A stretch of 64,000 bases of DNA from Nocardia pseudovaccinii NBRC 100343. Lineage in GTDB: Bacteria; Actinomycetota; Actinomycetes; Mycobacteriales; Mycobacteriaceae. The notes under the pieces are model-generated. The model searched no databases and was not told where the DNA came from. It worked only from the letters and a program-made list of their open reading frames with translations. Where the stretch lies: positions 1 to 64,000 of the forward strand of contig NZ_BDBY01000034.1 in NCBI RefSeq assembly GCF_001613225.1, written 5' to 3'. Numbering within the stretch: position 1 is the first letter of the stretch; each line of letters begins with the position of its first letter. The position numbers and the translations under genes were made by a program. Shown in pieces: positions 16,555 through 25,346 of this stretch.

Positions 16555-16777
16555 GCGGGCAACCTCGTCGGCGAGCTCGCCACTCGCAGCGAGGAGTTCC
16601 GCAGCCGATGGGCGGCCCACGATGTCCGCATTCACGACACAGTGTTCCGCAAAACCAAGATGCGCGAAGACGCCGAGGTTAAACGTGAAGCTCGCGCAAC
16701 AGACCTGCCAGGCCGAACACGAACCCGCCCATGAAGAATTCGTCCGCATGATCGAGAAGGGAGAACTGGACCGATGA
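16555..16777 (+). pseudogene. Remnant: MmyB-like C-terminus joined to RelE/HigB-like toxin C-terminus, frameshifted
   Basis: One frame reads LVGELATRSEEFRSRWAAHDVR, typical of the C-terminus of MmyB-like XRE regulators. It continues with VFRKTKMREDAEVKREA, which looks like a HigB/RelE toxin tail, and stops at 16732-16734. The next frame continues CQAEHEPAHEEFVRMIEKGELDR up to TGA 16775-16777, which overlaps the antitoxin ATG. So a regulator end and a toxin end appear fused by deletion, with a frameshift near 16690. No intact toxin remains. Confidence 0.55.
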
Positions 16778-17115
16778 GCCACGCACGCTGGAAGACCCTC
16801 CGGGAACGCAAACTCCCCGAGGGCGACTCCGAACCCGACGACGTCACCGATGCACGCCGCGAAATCCGGCTCTCCATGGCGCTGGCCCAAGCCGTCTACG
16901 AGCGCCGGACCGAACTCGGACTTACCCAGGCCGACCTCGCCGAACGTGCTGGCCTCACCCAAGCCGAAATCTCGCGGATCGAAGGCTCTGACACCGTGCC
17001 GACCCTCCCTCTACTCGCCAAACTCGCCGACGCTCTCGATGCCACACTGAACATCGCTCTCGATGCCGACGACACCCGAGTGAACTTCACCAGCCACCAC
17101 ACTGACGCAGCCTGA
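16774..17115 (+). CDS. XRE family HigA-like antitoxin (orphan)
   Basis: 113 residues with a Cro/C1 HTH at about 45-95 (LGLTQADLAERAGLTQAEIS, then RIEGSDTVPTLPLLAKLADAL) and an N-terminal extension (MSHARWKTLRERKLPEG) usual for antitoxins encoded after RelE-type toxins. The ATGA overlap with a toxin-tail frame shows the ancestral toxin-antitoxin order. With the toxin degraded it may persist as a simple regulator. Confidence 0.8.
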   Translation: MSHARWKTLRERKLPEGDSEPDDVTDARREIRLSMALAQAVYERRTELGLTQADLAERAGLTQAEISRIEGSDTVPTLPLLAKLADALDATLNIALDADDTRVNFTSHHTDAA

Positions 17116-17141
17116 AAAGGATCCAGCCGCCACAGGTGTAT

Positions 17142-18146
17142 TCAGAACTCGTCGGGACAGCCGCACGAACCTCTGGTGTGAAGTACCGCTCCGAGGTTCA
17201 CCACTCCGGGACGGGGTGTGTGGTCGTCGAGTTGTTGTAGCAGCAGGTCGATGGCTGTCTCGCCCATGAGACGGGTGGGCTGGACCATGGTGGTCAGGCC
17301 TGGGCGGGTGTAGCGGGAGTATTCGATGCCGTCGAAGGCGACCACCGCGAGGTCATCGGGTACCCGTAGCCCGGCGTCGTAGGCGGCGCGGAGCATACCC
17401 ATTGCCTGCAGGTCGCTGGTGACGAAAATCGCTGTGGGGCGGGGCGAGTCGGCCATGAGATCGGTCAGTGCGCGGTAGCCCGCGGCACCGCCGAAATCCG
17501 TTCGCACGATACGTCCTTCGGCAAGTCCTGCGGCGGCCAGTGCATTTCGGTAGCCCTGCACGCGGTCCTCGGCGGTGGACACGTGCGGGCCACTCAGGCA
17601 GGCGATTTCGCGGTGGCCGTGACCGATGAGATGGGCGACGGCCTGTTCCGCACCCGCGACCGAATCGCACATGACGTGCGCGCAACGCGCCGGATCGATG
17701 ACGCGGTCCAGCGCGACCAGCACCATGCCCGCCTCCTCGCAGGCGTCGGCGACGCCGGTCTCCCAGGATGACGAAATCGCGAGCAGCCCTTCGACTCTGC
17801 GATCGATGAAGGTGCGCACATAGGCGCGTTCACGTTCCGGGTCACCGGCGGCATTGCCGACAAACAGCGGGTACCCCCGCGCGAAGGCGGCCGCCTCGAT
17901 GACCGCCGAGAGTTCGGCGAAGAACGGGTTCGCGCCGTCCGGAATCACCAGGCCCAGTGCGTGCCCGCGGTTCATCCGCAGGCTGCGCGCGGACATATTC
18001 GGCCGGTAGCCGAGTTCGGCGATGGCCGCCTCGATCCGAGCCTTGGTCGCGGGCGCGACCTGGCGCGGGCCGCCATTGAGCACATAGCTCACCAGCGCCG
18101 GTGAGGTACCGGCCAGCCGCGCCACGTCGGCTCGTGTGACTACCAT
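17142..18146 (-). CDS. LacI family transcriptional regulator
   Basis: 334 residues with the LacI HTH at 1-50 (TRADVARLAGTSPALVSYVL, hinge YRPNMSARSLR) and a periplasmic-binding-like sugar domain. AAGGAGAG lies 8 nt before ATG 18146; the longer frame to 18194 lacks a site. It is divergent from a ribose-type ABC operon, and two overlapping operators lie between the genes, so it is the probable repressor of that operon. Confidence 0.92.
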   Translation of the reverse strand: MVVTRADVARLAGTSPALVSYVLNGGPRQVAPATKARIEAAIAELGYRPNMSARSLRMNRGHALGLVIPDGANPFFAELSAVIEAAAFARGYPLFVGNAAGDPERERAYVRTFIDRRVEGLLAISSSWETGVADACEEAGMVLVALDRVIDPARCAHVMCDSVAGAEQAVAHLIGHGHREIACLSGPHVSTAEDRVQGYRNALAAAGLAEGRIVRTDFGGAAGYRALTDLMADSPRPTAIFVTSDLQAMGMLRAAYDAGLRVPDDLAVVAFDGIEYSRYTRPGLTTMVQPTRLMGETAIDLLLQQLDDHTPRPGVVNLGAVLHTRGSCGCPDEF

Positions 18147-18231
18147 CCGAAATCTCTCCTTGCTCCGAGGCGTCCATCCAAGCACTCCGCACAAGTACTT
18201 GACAGCCGGTGACTCGGGTCACACACTACTC

Positions 18232-18261
18232 ATCAACTCGCGTTGATCAACACGAGTTGAT
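18232..18261. promoter_or_regulatory. Two overlapping LacI operators ATCAAC-NCGN-GTTGAT
   Basis: ATCAACTCGCGTTGAT (18232-18247) and ATCAACACGAGTTGAT (18246-18261) are 16-bp palindromes with the central CG typical of LacI-family operators. They share two bases, so their centres are 14 bp apart. They lie 28 bp before the binding-protein gene and 86 bp from lacI. Confidence 0.8.
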
Positions 18262-18288
18262 ACCTGAGATGGATAGGTCGAACTCACG

Positions 18289-19308
18289 ATGAATGCTCGA
18301 TTCAGGCGTGCAATGGCGCCGCTTGTCCTCATCGGCGCGCTCGCCGCCGCTGCCTGCGGTCGCGGTGGACAGGACGGGAGCGACGGCGACTTCAAGATCG
18401 CGATCGTCACCCGGAACTTCACCAACCCCTACTGGGCTGCGTTGCGCGACGGCGCCCTCGCGGAGGGACAGAAGCTCGGGGTGAAGGTCACGGTGCAGGC
18501 CGGGCAGTCCGAGACGGACGCCGACGGTGAGAACGCCCAGATCTCCACCCTGGCCGCGCAGGGTTACGACTGCTTCGGCGTGGTGCCGGTCAACGCCACG
18601 AATGTGATCACCCCGCTGACGCCGGTGGCGCGCAAGAACATTCCGATCCTCGATCTCGACACCCAGATCGACGCGAAGGCCTCCGCGCAGGCCGGTGTGT
18701 CGTATGCGAGCTTCATCGGTTCGGACAATCTCGATGCGGGCCGGATCGCCGGGCAGAAGATGCTCGAGGCGCTCGGCGGCACCGGAAAGGTCGCGATCCT
18801 GCAGGGCATCGCGGGCGAGCAGAACGGCATCAACCGTGATCAGGGCTTCACCGAAGCGATCACGGGCAAGCTGGAGATCGTCCAGAAGGCGCCCGCCGAC
18901 TACGAGCAGGACAAGGGGCTGCAGGTCACCGAGGCGATCCTGAAGGCGCATCCGGATATCACCGGCATCTTCGCCGCCAACGACACCATGGGCCTCGGCG
19001 CCGCGCAGGCGATCAAGAACGCGGGCCGGACCGGTCAGATCAAGGTGATCTCCGTCGACGGCATCCAGGCCGCCCTCGACGCCGTCAAGGCGGGCACCCT
19101 GACCGGCACGGTGACCCAATACCCGTATGCCGAAGGACAACTCGCGGTGCAGAGCTGCCTGGCCCAGCACCAGGGCAAGAAGCTGCCCGAGCGCGTGGTC
19201 TCCCCCATCGCCTTCATCGGCAAGGACAATGTCGAGCAGCAGATCGCGGCGTTCCCGCGTCCGATCGTCGCCTTCGACAACCCGGTGGAAGGGCTGCTGA
19301 ACAAGTGA
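18289..19308 (+). CDS. sugar ABC transporter substrate-binding lipoprotein (RbsB-like)
   Basis: 339 residues. The signal sequence ends in a lipobox (LAAAAC, Cys near 23), so it should be membrane-anchored outside the cell. The fold matches periplasmic-binding protein type 1: FKIAIVTRNFTNPYWAALRDGA, GVVPVNATNVITPL, IFAANDTMGLGAAQAIKNAG, VISVDGIQAALDAV. The family binds pentoses or hexoses; ribose is suggested by ribokinase and pyranase genes downstream. Confidence 0.9.
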   Translation: MNARFRRAMAPLVLIGALAAAACGRGGQDGSDGDFKIAIVTRNFTNPYWAALRDGALAEGQKLGVKVTVQAGQSETDADGENAQISTLAAQGYDCFGVVPVNATNVITPLTPVARKNIPILDLDTQIDAKASAQAGVSYASFIGSDNLDAGRIAGQKMLEALGGTGKVAILQGIAGEQNGINRDQGFTEAITGKLEIVQKAPADYEQDKGLQVTEAILKAHPDITGIFAANDTMGLGAAQAIKNAGRTGQIKVISVDGIQAALDAVKAGTLTGTVTQYPYAEGQLAVQSCLAQHQGKKLPERVVSPIAFIGKDNVEQQIAAFPRPIVAFDNPVEGLLNK

Positions 19309-20273
19309 CCGCAGAGGCAACCGAAGAACTCCGCGCGCGTGAGGGGCGCACGGAGATCCTCGCCAAGGTCGCCGAATTCGCGGCACCGCTCGCCCTGGTC
19401 GTTTTGTGGGTGGCTTTCTTCATCGCCACCCCGAACTTCCTGACGGCGGACAATATCGGCGATCTGCTCGTCGCCTCGACCATCCTCACCGTGCTCGCGC
19501 TCGGTCAGCAGTTCGCGATCACCGTCGGCGGCATCGATCTGTCGGTCGGCGCCAACTTGCCATGGGCGGCAGCCGTTCTCGGCTATCTGGCCAGCCACGG
19601 CTACCCGATGGCGGTCGCCATCGGGGCCGCGATCCTGAGCGGACTGGCGGTCGGCGTCGTCAACGGTGTGCTGGTCGGCCGACTGCACATGACCGATTTC
19701 GTCGTCACACTCGGCATGCTGAGCGTGCTCAACGGCATCACCCTGCTGCTGACGCACGGCAACACCGAGGCCGTGAGTTCCCGCTTCCTGCAACGGCTCG
19801 CACTCGACGGCATCGGACCGGTGCGCTGGTTCTGGCTGCTGGCACTGCTCGCCGCACTGGGTGTGGCGGGCATTATCTTCCGCACCCGGATCGGCACCCA
19901 TCTGCTCGCCACCGGCGGACGACTCGAGGCCGCGCGCGACACCGGTATCTCGGTGAACCGCATCCGGCTGTTCGCCTACGCCATGTCCGGATTGCTGTGC
20001 GGCATTGCCGGTGTCATGCTGGTCGCCCGCAACGGCGGCGCGGATCCGTCGCTGCAGACCACCTACCTGCTGAGCTCGATCGCCGCGGTGGTGCTCGGCG
20101 GTTCGTCACTGTCCGGCGGCAAGGCGTCGGTGCTCGGCACCGTCTGCGGTGCGGTGCTGTTCACCTCGCTGATCAACGGGTTCACCATTCTCGGCATCTC
20201 GCAGTACTACCAGCCGGTCGCCGTCGGCGCGGTGCTGCTGCTGGCCGCCGGAATCGCCCGCTTCCGAAAGTAG
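19305..20273 (+). CDS. sugar ABC transporter permease (RbsC-like)
   Basis: A 322-residue membrane protein with about 8-10 hydrophobic segments and the BPD_transp_2 hallmarks GQQFAITVGGIDLSVGA and GVVNGVLVGRLHMTDFVVTLGML, with LGGSSLSGGKASVLGTVCGA near the end. The GTG start overlaps the rbsB-like stop (GTGA). The next operon gene, the ATPase, is displaced about 1.3 kb by an inserted TnpB element. Confidence 0.9.
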   Translation: MTAEATEELRAREGRTEILAKVAEFAAPLALVVLWVAFFIATPNFLTADNIGDLLVASTILTVLALGQQFAITVGGIDLSVGANLPWAAAVLGYLASHGYPMAVAIGAAILSGLAVGVVNGVLVGRLHMTDFVVTLGMLSVLNGITLLLTHGNTEAVSSRFLQRLALDGIGPVRWFWLLALLAALGVAGIIFRTRIGTHLLATGGRLEAARDTGISVNRIRLFAYAMSGLLCGIAGVMLVARNGGADPSLQTTYLLSSIAAVVLGGSSLSGGKASVLGTVCGAVLFTSLINGFTILGISQYYQPVAVGAVLLLAAGIARFRK

Positions 20274-20290
20274 ACCCACGACTTAACGCT

Positions 20291-20312
20291 TCTTCCGCTC
20301 GAGGGCGGGAGA
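20291..20312 (-). repeat. Right-end hairpin of the TnpB element
   Basis: An 8-bp stem (TCTTCCGC with GCGGGAGA, one G-T pair) with 6-nt loop just beyond the tnpB stop. In characterised TnpB systems this region forms the 3' part of the guide (omega) RNA, whose guide is read from the flanking DNA, here the end of the permease gene. That use is inferred. Confidence 0.55.
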
Positions 20313-20314
20313 TT

Positions 20315-21472
20315 TCACGCTCGGACCGCAACCCCACCAGCCACCCGAGGGAGGTGATCGGATTGTCTGACGTCGTCAACACGTGTGTGGCCGCGCTCTG
20401 CCACAGCCAGAATCACTCCGGCGGCGTTGCGGTCCCGACAGGCGGTAAACCCACATGCCTGGCACCGGAAGGTTCGTTCGGCGAGTTCGAGGGGCTGCTT
20501 GGCTCTCGCGAAACACCTCGAACACGTCATCGTCGTATACGCGGGCCGCACCAACACCACCTTCCGGCCAGCCCGCATGCCACGGTTGATCAGCTCGGTC
20601 TTCGCCGCTCCGATAGCCGCGTCGGCGGCCTTGCGGGCCATGGTGGATTTGGCCAGAAACTTCGGCGTGAAGTCCTCCACCGCGATCAAGCCGTGATGGT
20701 CGACAACGCTTTTCGCCCACACTCGTGCCTCGTGCTGAGTTTGGCGTGCGGCTTTCTTGTGCAGCTTGGTGGCCTCGCGGGCGGCGCGCCGGTACCCCTT
20801 CGACTGCGGGCCGCGTGTGCCACGGCGTCTTGCCATCTTGCGTTGCGACCGGCCGAGTTCGGCGGCACAGCGCGCACGATGTCCGCGATAGGGCAAATCG
20901 AACGACGGGTCGGTGGTTGTCGCCGTGGCACGCACACCCCAGTCAACACCGATACCGGCCTCGGTCACCGGTGCGGAATCGACGGTGCGGCGCACGACGA
21001 ACGAGGCGTACCAGTGCCCGAGCGCATCACGACTGACACGCACGCTGGTCGGTGCCGACGGCAACTCCCGCGACCACACCACCGGAATGCTCGCGCCCTT
21101 TGCCAGCACCAGCCGCCCGTCGCGGAGGCTGAACCCACGCTGGGTGTACTCCAGCGACAACTTGGTCGTCTTGCGAGATTTGAATACCGGCCGACCGCGC
21201 CCCTTGACGGTGAACTACTGAGCAAGCGCCTGCGCATACGTTCGCAACGTCTGCTGCTGGGCGACTTGCGAACCCTCTCGCAACCACGCGCTCCCCGTGC
21301 GAGCGGCGGTCAGAAGCTTACTCAGAGTGCCGAACGTCGGCTTGTTACCCGACTTCTGTTGGTGGACAGCCTCGTTCCACAGAAACCGGCAGCGATGCCA
21401 CTCAGCCAGCAAAGCGGCCTGCGCGGCGCGGCCCGGCCGCAGCCGATAGCTGTAGCGCACCACCTCCTCCAT
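20315..21472 (-). pseudogene. tnpB: tnpB transposon-encoded RNA-guided nuclease homolog, interrupted by an in-frame amber codon
   Basis: The reading frame from ATG 21472 runs in one phase to 20315 except for TAG at 21215-21217, which cuts off the first 85 residues (..TLRTYAQALAQ). The C-terminal part keeps the RuvC-like triad: Asp in GIGVDWGV, Glu in IAVEDFTPKFLAK and Asp in CRDRNAA, plus the zinc finger CSRC..CQAC. A TTG at 21160 could restart translation of the 281-residue remainder. About 385 residues would make a normal TnpB. Confidence 0.8.
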
Positions 21473-21583
21473 GGCCGTGAATCTAGCCGACACCACCGAC
21501 ACATAACCCGACCCGAGAACTCGAATAGGAGGACGGCGCTTGCTCACCCTCATGAACGAGGGAGTCTCCGCGCCAAACATCTG

Positions 21584-22354
21584 ATGACGATTCCATTGCT
21601 AGAAGCGCACGAGCTCACCAAGTCCTTCGACTCGGTGCGGGCGCTGGCCGGGGTCTCGCTCACGATCCCCGAGGGCGAGGTCACCGCGCTGGTCGGCGAT
21701 AACGGCGCGGGCAAGTCGACATTGGTGCGCTGCCTGACCGGCGTGCAGACACCGGATACCGGACAGATCCTGTTCAAAGGAGAACCGGTGCGCCTGCGCT
21801 CGCCGGAGGACGCGCGCAAGATGGGCATCGAGACCGTGTATCAGGATCTCGCCCTCATCGATGATCTGGCCGTGTGGCAGAACCTGTTCCTCAACCGCGA
21901 GTTGGTATATCCGCTCGGCATCGTCAACCGCAGGGCGATGATCGCCCGCAGCGGTGAGATCATGCGCGATCTGGATGTCGATGTGCCCTCGGTGCGCACC
22001 ACCGTGCGCCGGATGAGCGGCGGTCAGCGTCAGAGCATCGCCATCGCCCGCGCGGTGGCCTGGGGCAAATCCATGGTGATCATGGACGAGCCGACCGCCG
22101 CACTCGGCGTGCGGGAGACCGCGGCGGTCGAGAAGTTGGTGCGCGGCCTGCGCGAGCGCGGGATCACCGTTTTGATCATCAGCCACGACCTGGCGCAGGT
22201 CATGCGGATCTGTGACAACGTGGTGGTGCTGCGGCGCGGCAGATCCGTTGCGGCACATCGGATCGACGAGGTGGACGGTGACCGGCTGGTCGCACTGATC
22301 ACCGGTGCCGCACCCGGCAATCTGGAGGTCACCGCGAACGGAGCCGAGTCGTGA
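21584..22354 (+). CDS. sugar ABC transporter ATP-binding protein (single-domain RbsA-type)
   Basis: 256 residues. Walker A GDNGAGKST near residue 37, signature MSGGQRQSIAIARA near 143, Walker B SMVIMDEPTAALG near 162 and the switch His in ISHDL near 197. Classical RbsA has two ABC modules; this type has one and would form a homodimer, as known for several actinobacterial sugar systems. The ATG lies just past the TnpB element and has no good ribosome site (GGAG is about 20 nt away), so the insertion may have reduced its expression. Confidence 0.88.
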   Translation: MTIPLLEAHELTKSFDSVRALAGVSLTIPEGEVTALVGDNGAGKSTLVRCLTGVQTPDTGQILFKGEPVRLRSPEDARKMGIETVYQDLALIDDLAVWQNLFLNRELVYPLGIVNRRAMIARSGEIMRDLDVDVPSVRTTVRRMSGGQRQSIAIARAVAWGKSMVIMDEPTAALGVRETAAVEKLVRGLRERGITVLIISHDLAQVMRICDNVVVLRRGRSVAAHRIDEVDGDRLVALITGAAPGNLEVTANGAES

Positions 22355-23295
22355 CGGTTGTCGTCCTCGGCTCGGTCAACCAGGACATCGTCTGTGAGGT
22401 GGAGCAGCTGCCACAGCCCGGCGAAACCGTGCTGGCACTGCGCTCGCGAACCAACCTGGGCGGCAAGGGTTCCAATCAGGCCGTCGCGGCGGCACGAGCG
22501 GGCGGCCGGGTCGAATTCATCGGCAGGATCGGTCGTGACGCCGATCCCGGATTGCGGAAATCGTTGCGCGAGTATGGTGTCGAGCTCACCGCGCTGCGCG
22601 AGGTACGGGACGCGCGAACCGGCACGGCCTATATCACCGTCGCCGACGGCGAGAACCAGATCGTGGTCGATCCCGGCGCCAACTTCCGCTGGGAACCCGA
22701 ACCCGAACTCGACACCATGGCCGAGGCCGACTTGCTGCGGACGGCGGAAGTCGTTGTCGCACAGTTGGAAGTGCCGCCGAACGTGGTCGAATGGGCCGCG
22801 CGGCGGGCGCGCCGGTTCGTCCTCAATGCCGCGCCGGCGACGGCGCTGCCGGATGAGCTGCTACGCCGCTGCCACCCGCTGATCGTCAACGAATCCGAAC
22901 TGTCGGCACTGACCGGGACCACCGCGCGGACACCCGAACAGGCATTCCACCTGGCCCGTTCACTGTGCCTGCGCGGGGTGGAATCCGTCGTCGCCACCTT
23001 GGGCGCCGCCGGGTCGGTCTGGGCGCATCGCTGTGATGTTCCGGCACCGGTCGCGGGTGGATATCAGGCTGCGCCACAGGTGAATTCGGTGGATTCCACC
23101 GGCGCGGGCGATGCCTTCGTCGGTGCGCTGGCCACCGCACTCGCCGATGGCATGCCGCTCGGCGGCGCCGTGGCCTACGCCACCGCGGCTGGTGCGCTCG
23201 CCGTCCAGACGCCGGGAACCCACGCCTCCTACCCCACCGGGGACCAGATCGTCACGGCGCTCGCGGCCATCCCCGTGGCCCAGCCACTTGTCTGA
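22351..23295 (+). CDS. rbsK: ribokinase (PfkB family)
   Basis: 314 residues. PfkB signature 1 is GGKGSNQAVAAARAGG near residue 37 and signature 2 is DSTGAGDAFVGALATAL near 248 with the catalytic Asp. VVLGSVNQDIVCEVEQLPQPGETV at the start is typical of ribokinases. GTG 22351 overlaps the ATPase stop. It would phosphorylate ribose or a related sugar taken up by the ABC system. Confidence 0.88.
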   Translation: MTVVVLGSVNQDIVCEVEQLPQPGETVLALRSRTNLGGKGSNQAVAAARAGGRVEFIGRIGRDADPGLRKSLREYGVELTALREVRDARTGTAYITVADGENQIVVDPGANFRWEPEPELDTMAEADLLRTAEVVVAQLEVPPNVVEWAARRARRFVLNAAPATALPDELLRRCHPLIVNESELSALTGTTARTPEQAFHLARSLCLRGVESVVATLGAAGSVWAHRCDVPAPVAGGYQAAPQVNSVDSTGAGDAFVGALATALADGMPLGGAVAYATAAGALAVQTPGTHASYPTGDQIVTALAAIPVAQPLV

Positions 23296-23319
23296 CCCTC
23301 TTCGAGAAGGAACCGAACC

Positions 23320-23709
23320 TTGCGCACCAGCGGACTCATTCACGCCGATTTGCTCGCCGCGCTCACGGCGCTGCGCCATACCGACCTCTTCGCCGTCAGC
23401 GACTCCGGTCTGCCGACACCCGTCGGCGTCCCCGTCATCGACTTGGGCATCAGCTACGGATTCCCCCGGTTCGAGCCGATCCTCGACCTGATCCTCGGCG
23501 AGGTCACCATCGAAGCCGCCTGGGGTAGCCGTGACGTCGCGGACCAGAATCCGGAGGCTGCGGCCTTGCTCAGCGGCCGCCTGAACGCGGAGTTGCTCGA
23601 TCACGACGACTTCAAAGAGCGCATCGGGGCCTGCCGGTTCGTGGTGCGCACCGGTGAGGCCCGGCCGTACGCCAATGTGTTGCTGCGGGCCGGGGTGCCT
23701 TGGTTGTAG
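23320..23709 (+). CDS. rbsD: D-ribose pyranase (RbsD-like)
   Basis: 129 residues starting at TTG with GAGAAGG 9 nt upstream. It has the RbsD/FucU pattern SGLIHADLLAALTALRHTD (catalytic His), VSDSGLPTPVG, FPRFEPILDLILGEVTIE and a C-terminal RTGEARPYANVLLRAGV. It interconverts pyranose and furanose forms of ribose before phosphorylation. It is the last gene of the operon. Confidence 0.88.
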   Translation: MRTSGLIHADLLAALTALRHTDLFAVSDSGLPTPVGVPVIDLGISYGFPRFEPILDLILGEVTIEAAWGSRDVADQNPEAAALLSGRLNAELLDHDDFKERIGACRFVVRTGEARPYANVLLRAGVPWL

Positions 23710-23717
23710 CGTTCAGA

Positions 23718-23738
23718 AATATTGTTACTTGCAACATT
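23718..23738. promoter_or_regulatory. AT-rich dyad AATATTG-N7-CAACATT
   Basis: Two 7-bp arms (one mismatch) separated by 7 bp directly after the rbsD stop and 160 bp before the amidase gene. It stands out by its low GC content. It may be an operator for the amidase gene; no partner regulator is adjacent. Confidence 0.3.
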
Positions 23739-23897
23739 GAACCCAGCGCACGCGCGTCCCGTATCGATTGCGGAATGGTCGGTTGACTATCTACTGTCGG
23801 GTGCTCGGATCAATGACTGATTCCACAGGTCACGCCAGCTCAGCGACTGCTCGCAGCTCGCATCGACACGACGTGTGGGTCGGAGGGAGCGGTAGAG

Positions 23898-25286
23898 ATG
23901 GATCTTCGCGAGGTCGTGTCCGCGGGTGTGTGGGAGCAGCGACAGCTGCTGGATCAAGGGGTGCTGACGGCCCGTGAACTGATCGAGGCGACCCTCGACG
24001 GGATCGACCAGGCGGGCGAGCTCAATGCCTTCACCAGCGTCCAGCACGAGCAGGCCGTCGCCGAAGCCATCGAACGGGATCGACTGGACGTCGCTGAGCG
24101 CGGACCGCTGCACGGCGTCCCGATCGCGGTCAAGGACGAGATCGACGTGGCGGGCGTCCCGACCACCTTCGGCACCCGCGCCAACCTCACCCCGGCGGTC
24201 GCCGATGCCGAGGTGGTGCGGCGGTTACGGGCGGCGGGTGCGGTCATCGTCGGCAAGACCACCATGCCGGAGTTCGGACAGTGGCCCTACACCGAATCCA
24301 CCACCTACGGGCTGACCCGCAATCCGTGGGACAGGACCCGCTCGGCCGGCGGCTCCAGCGGTGGCTCCGCAGCGGCGGTCGCGGCGGGGCTGGTGCCCGC
24401 CGCGCTCGGCGGTGACGGCGGCGGCTCGATCCGGATTCCCGCCGCCTGCTGCGGACTCTTCGGCCTGAAAACCCAGCGCGGACGGGTGCCGACCGCACCG
24501 AACGAACATCTGTGGTGGGCATTGGGCGTCCTCGGCCCGCTCACCCGAAGCGTGCTGGATTCGGCGATCGTCTACGACGTCATCCGCGGCGCCACACCGG
24601 CCGACCGTTTCCACGCCCCCGACCCGGAGCTGTCGTTCGAAGAAGCCGCCCGGCGCACACCGACCAGCCTGCGCATCGGCTACACCACGAAATCACAGAC
24701 GGTGCTGGCGAAGGCGGTTCCCGAACATGTGCGCGCCGTGCACGACACCGCCGAACTTCTTGCCCAACTCGGGCACACGGTCACCGAGATCGATCCGGGC
24801 TATCCCGATTTCACGTCCGCCTTCTATCCGCAGTTCTACGGGGGCGTGCACGCCGAGATCCCGCTCGTCGATCATCCGGAACGGCTCGAACGCCGCACTC
24901 GCCAAAACCTGATGCTCGGTTCCTGGGCTCGCCGACCAGTGGTCGAATGGGCCATGCGTCGCGGTGAAGTCCTGGCGCGCAAGGCCGATCGCATTTTCGA
25001 CAAGTGCGATCTGCTGCTGACCCCCACCATCGCGCGCCGTCCGCCGCGGGTCGGCGTCCTCGACAATACGAACCCCGTCCGCGCACAACTCGCCTCGGTC
25101 CCCATGGTCGCCTTCACCGGATTCTGGAATGTGACCGGGCATCCCGCCGCCTCACTTCCCGCGGGCATGGCCAGCGATGGGCTCCCGCTGGCGGTCCAAC
25201 TGGTGGGACCGGCGAATGGCGAGACCACGATTCTGTCCGTGGCCGCCCAACTCGAGCAGATCCGCCCACACCCCCGTCTCGCATAA
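23898..25286 (+). CDS. amidase signature family protein
   Basis: 462 residues with the amidase-signature Ser-cisSer-Lys triad: Lys in PIAVKDEIDVAG near residue 80 and the Ser-rich RSAGGSSGGSAAAVAAGLVPAALG near 150-173. The C-terminal GHPAASLPAGMASDGLPLAVQLVGP is also typical. GGGAG lies 9 nt before the ATG. The substrate cannot be read from sequence (aliphatic or aryl amides, carbamoyl compounds). It is probably a single transcription unit. Confidence 0.88.
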   Translation: MDLREVVSAGVWEQRQLLDQGVLTARELIEATLDGIDQAGELNAFTSVQHEQAVAEAIERDRLDVAERGPLHGVPIAVKDEIDVAGVPTTFGTRANLTPAVADAEVVRRLRAAGAVIVGKTTMPEFGQWPYTESTTYGLTRNPWDRTRSAGGSSGGSAAAVAAGLVPAALGGDGGGSIRIPAACCGLFGLKTQRGRVPTAPNEHLWWALGVLGPLTRSVLDSAIVYDVIRGATPADRFHAPDPELSFEEAARRTPTSLRIGYTTKSQTVLAKAVPEHVRAVHDTAELLAQLGHTVTEIDPGYPDFTSAFYPQFYGGVHAEIPLVDHPERLERRTRQNLMLGSWARRPVVEWAMRRGEVLARKADRIFDKCDLLLTPTIARRPPRVGVLDNTNPVRAQLASVPMVAFTGFWNVTGHPAASLPAGMASDGLPLAVQLVGPANGETTILSVAAQLEQIRPHPRLA

Positions 25287-25346
25287 CTCGAAAGCCCCTG
25301 CCTCCGCTGCCATTGTCGATAAAATTCGCACCGGAGGTGATGTGCC

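Larger units (their letters stand above)
20281..21575 (-). mobile_element. IS200/IS605-type TnpB-only element inserted in the sugar ABC operon
   Basis: The segment between the permease stop and the ATPase start codes on the opposite strand for a TnpB protein and is bounded by subterminal hairpins typical of the group. At the tnpB 3' side TCTTCCGC pairs with GCGGGAGA (20291-20312, loop TCGAGG). At the 5' side CCCTC-ATGAAC-GAGGG lies at 21547-21562. No Y1 transposase (TnpA) gene is present, so movement would need one in trans. The exact ends are estimates. Confidence 0.75.

Noticed and set aside
11478..17115. Accessory stretch as prophage or integrative element
   Set aside because: No integrase, attachment-site repeats, tRNA target, or structural/conjugation genes were found; only a recombinase-like protein without catalytic motif.
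21215..21580. Separate small gene upstream of the tnpB remainder
   Set aside because: It is in the same frame as tnpB and its sequence is the normal TnpB N-terminus; the two are one interrupted gene.
19406..21583. Plus-strand open frame running through permease, TnpB element and into the ATPase gene
   Set aside because: Only the part from ATG 21584 has protein homology; the rest is out-of-phase antisense sequence of permease and tnpB.
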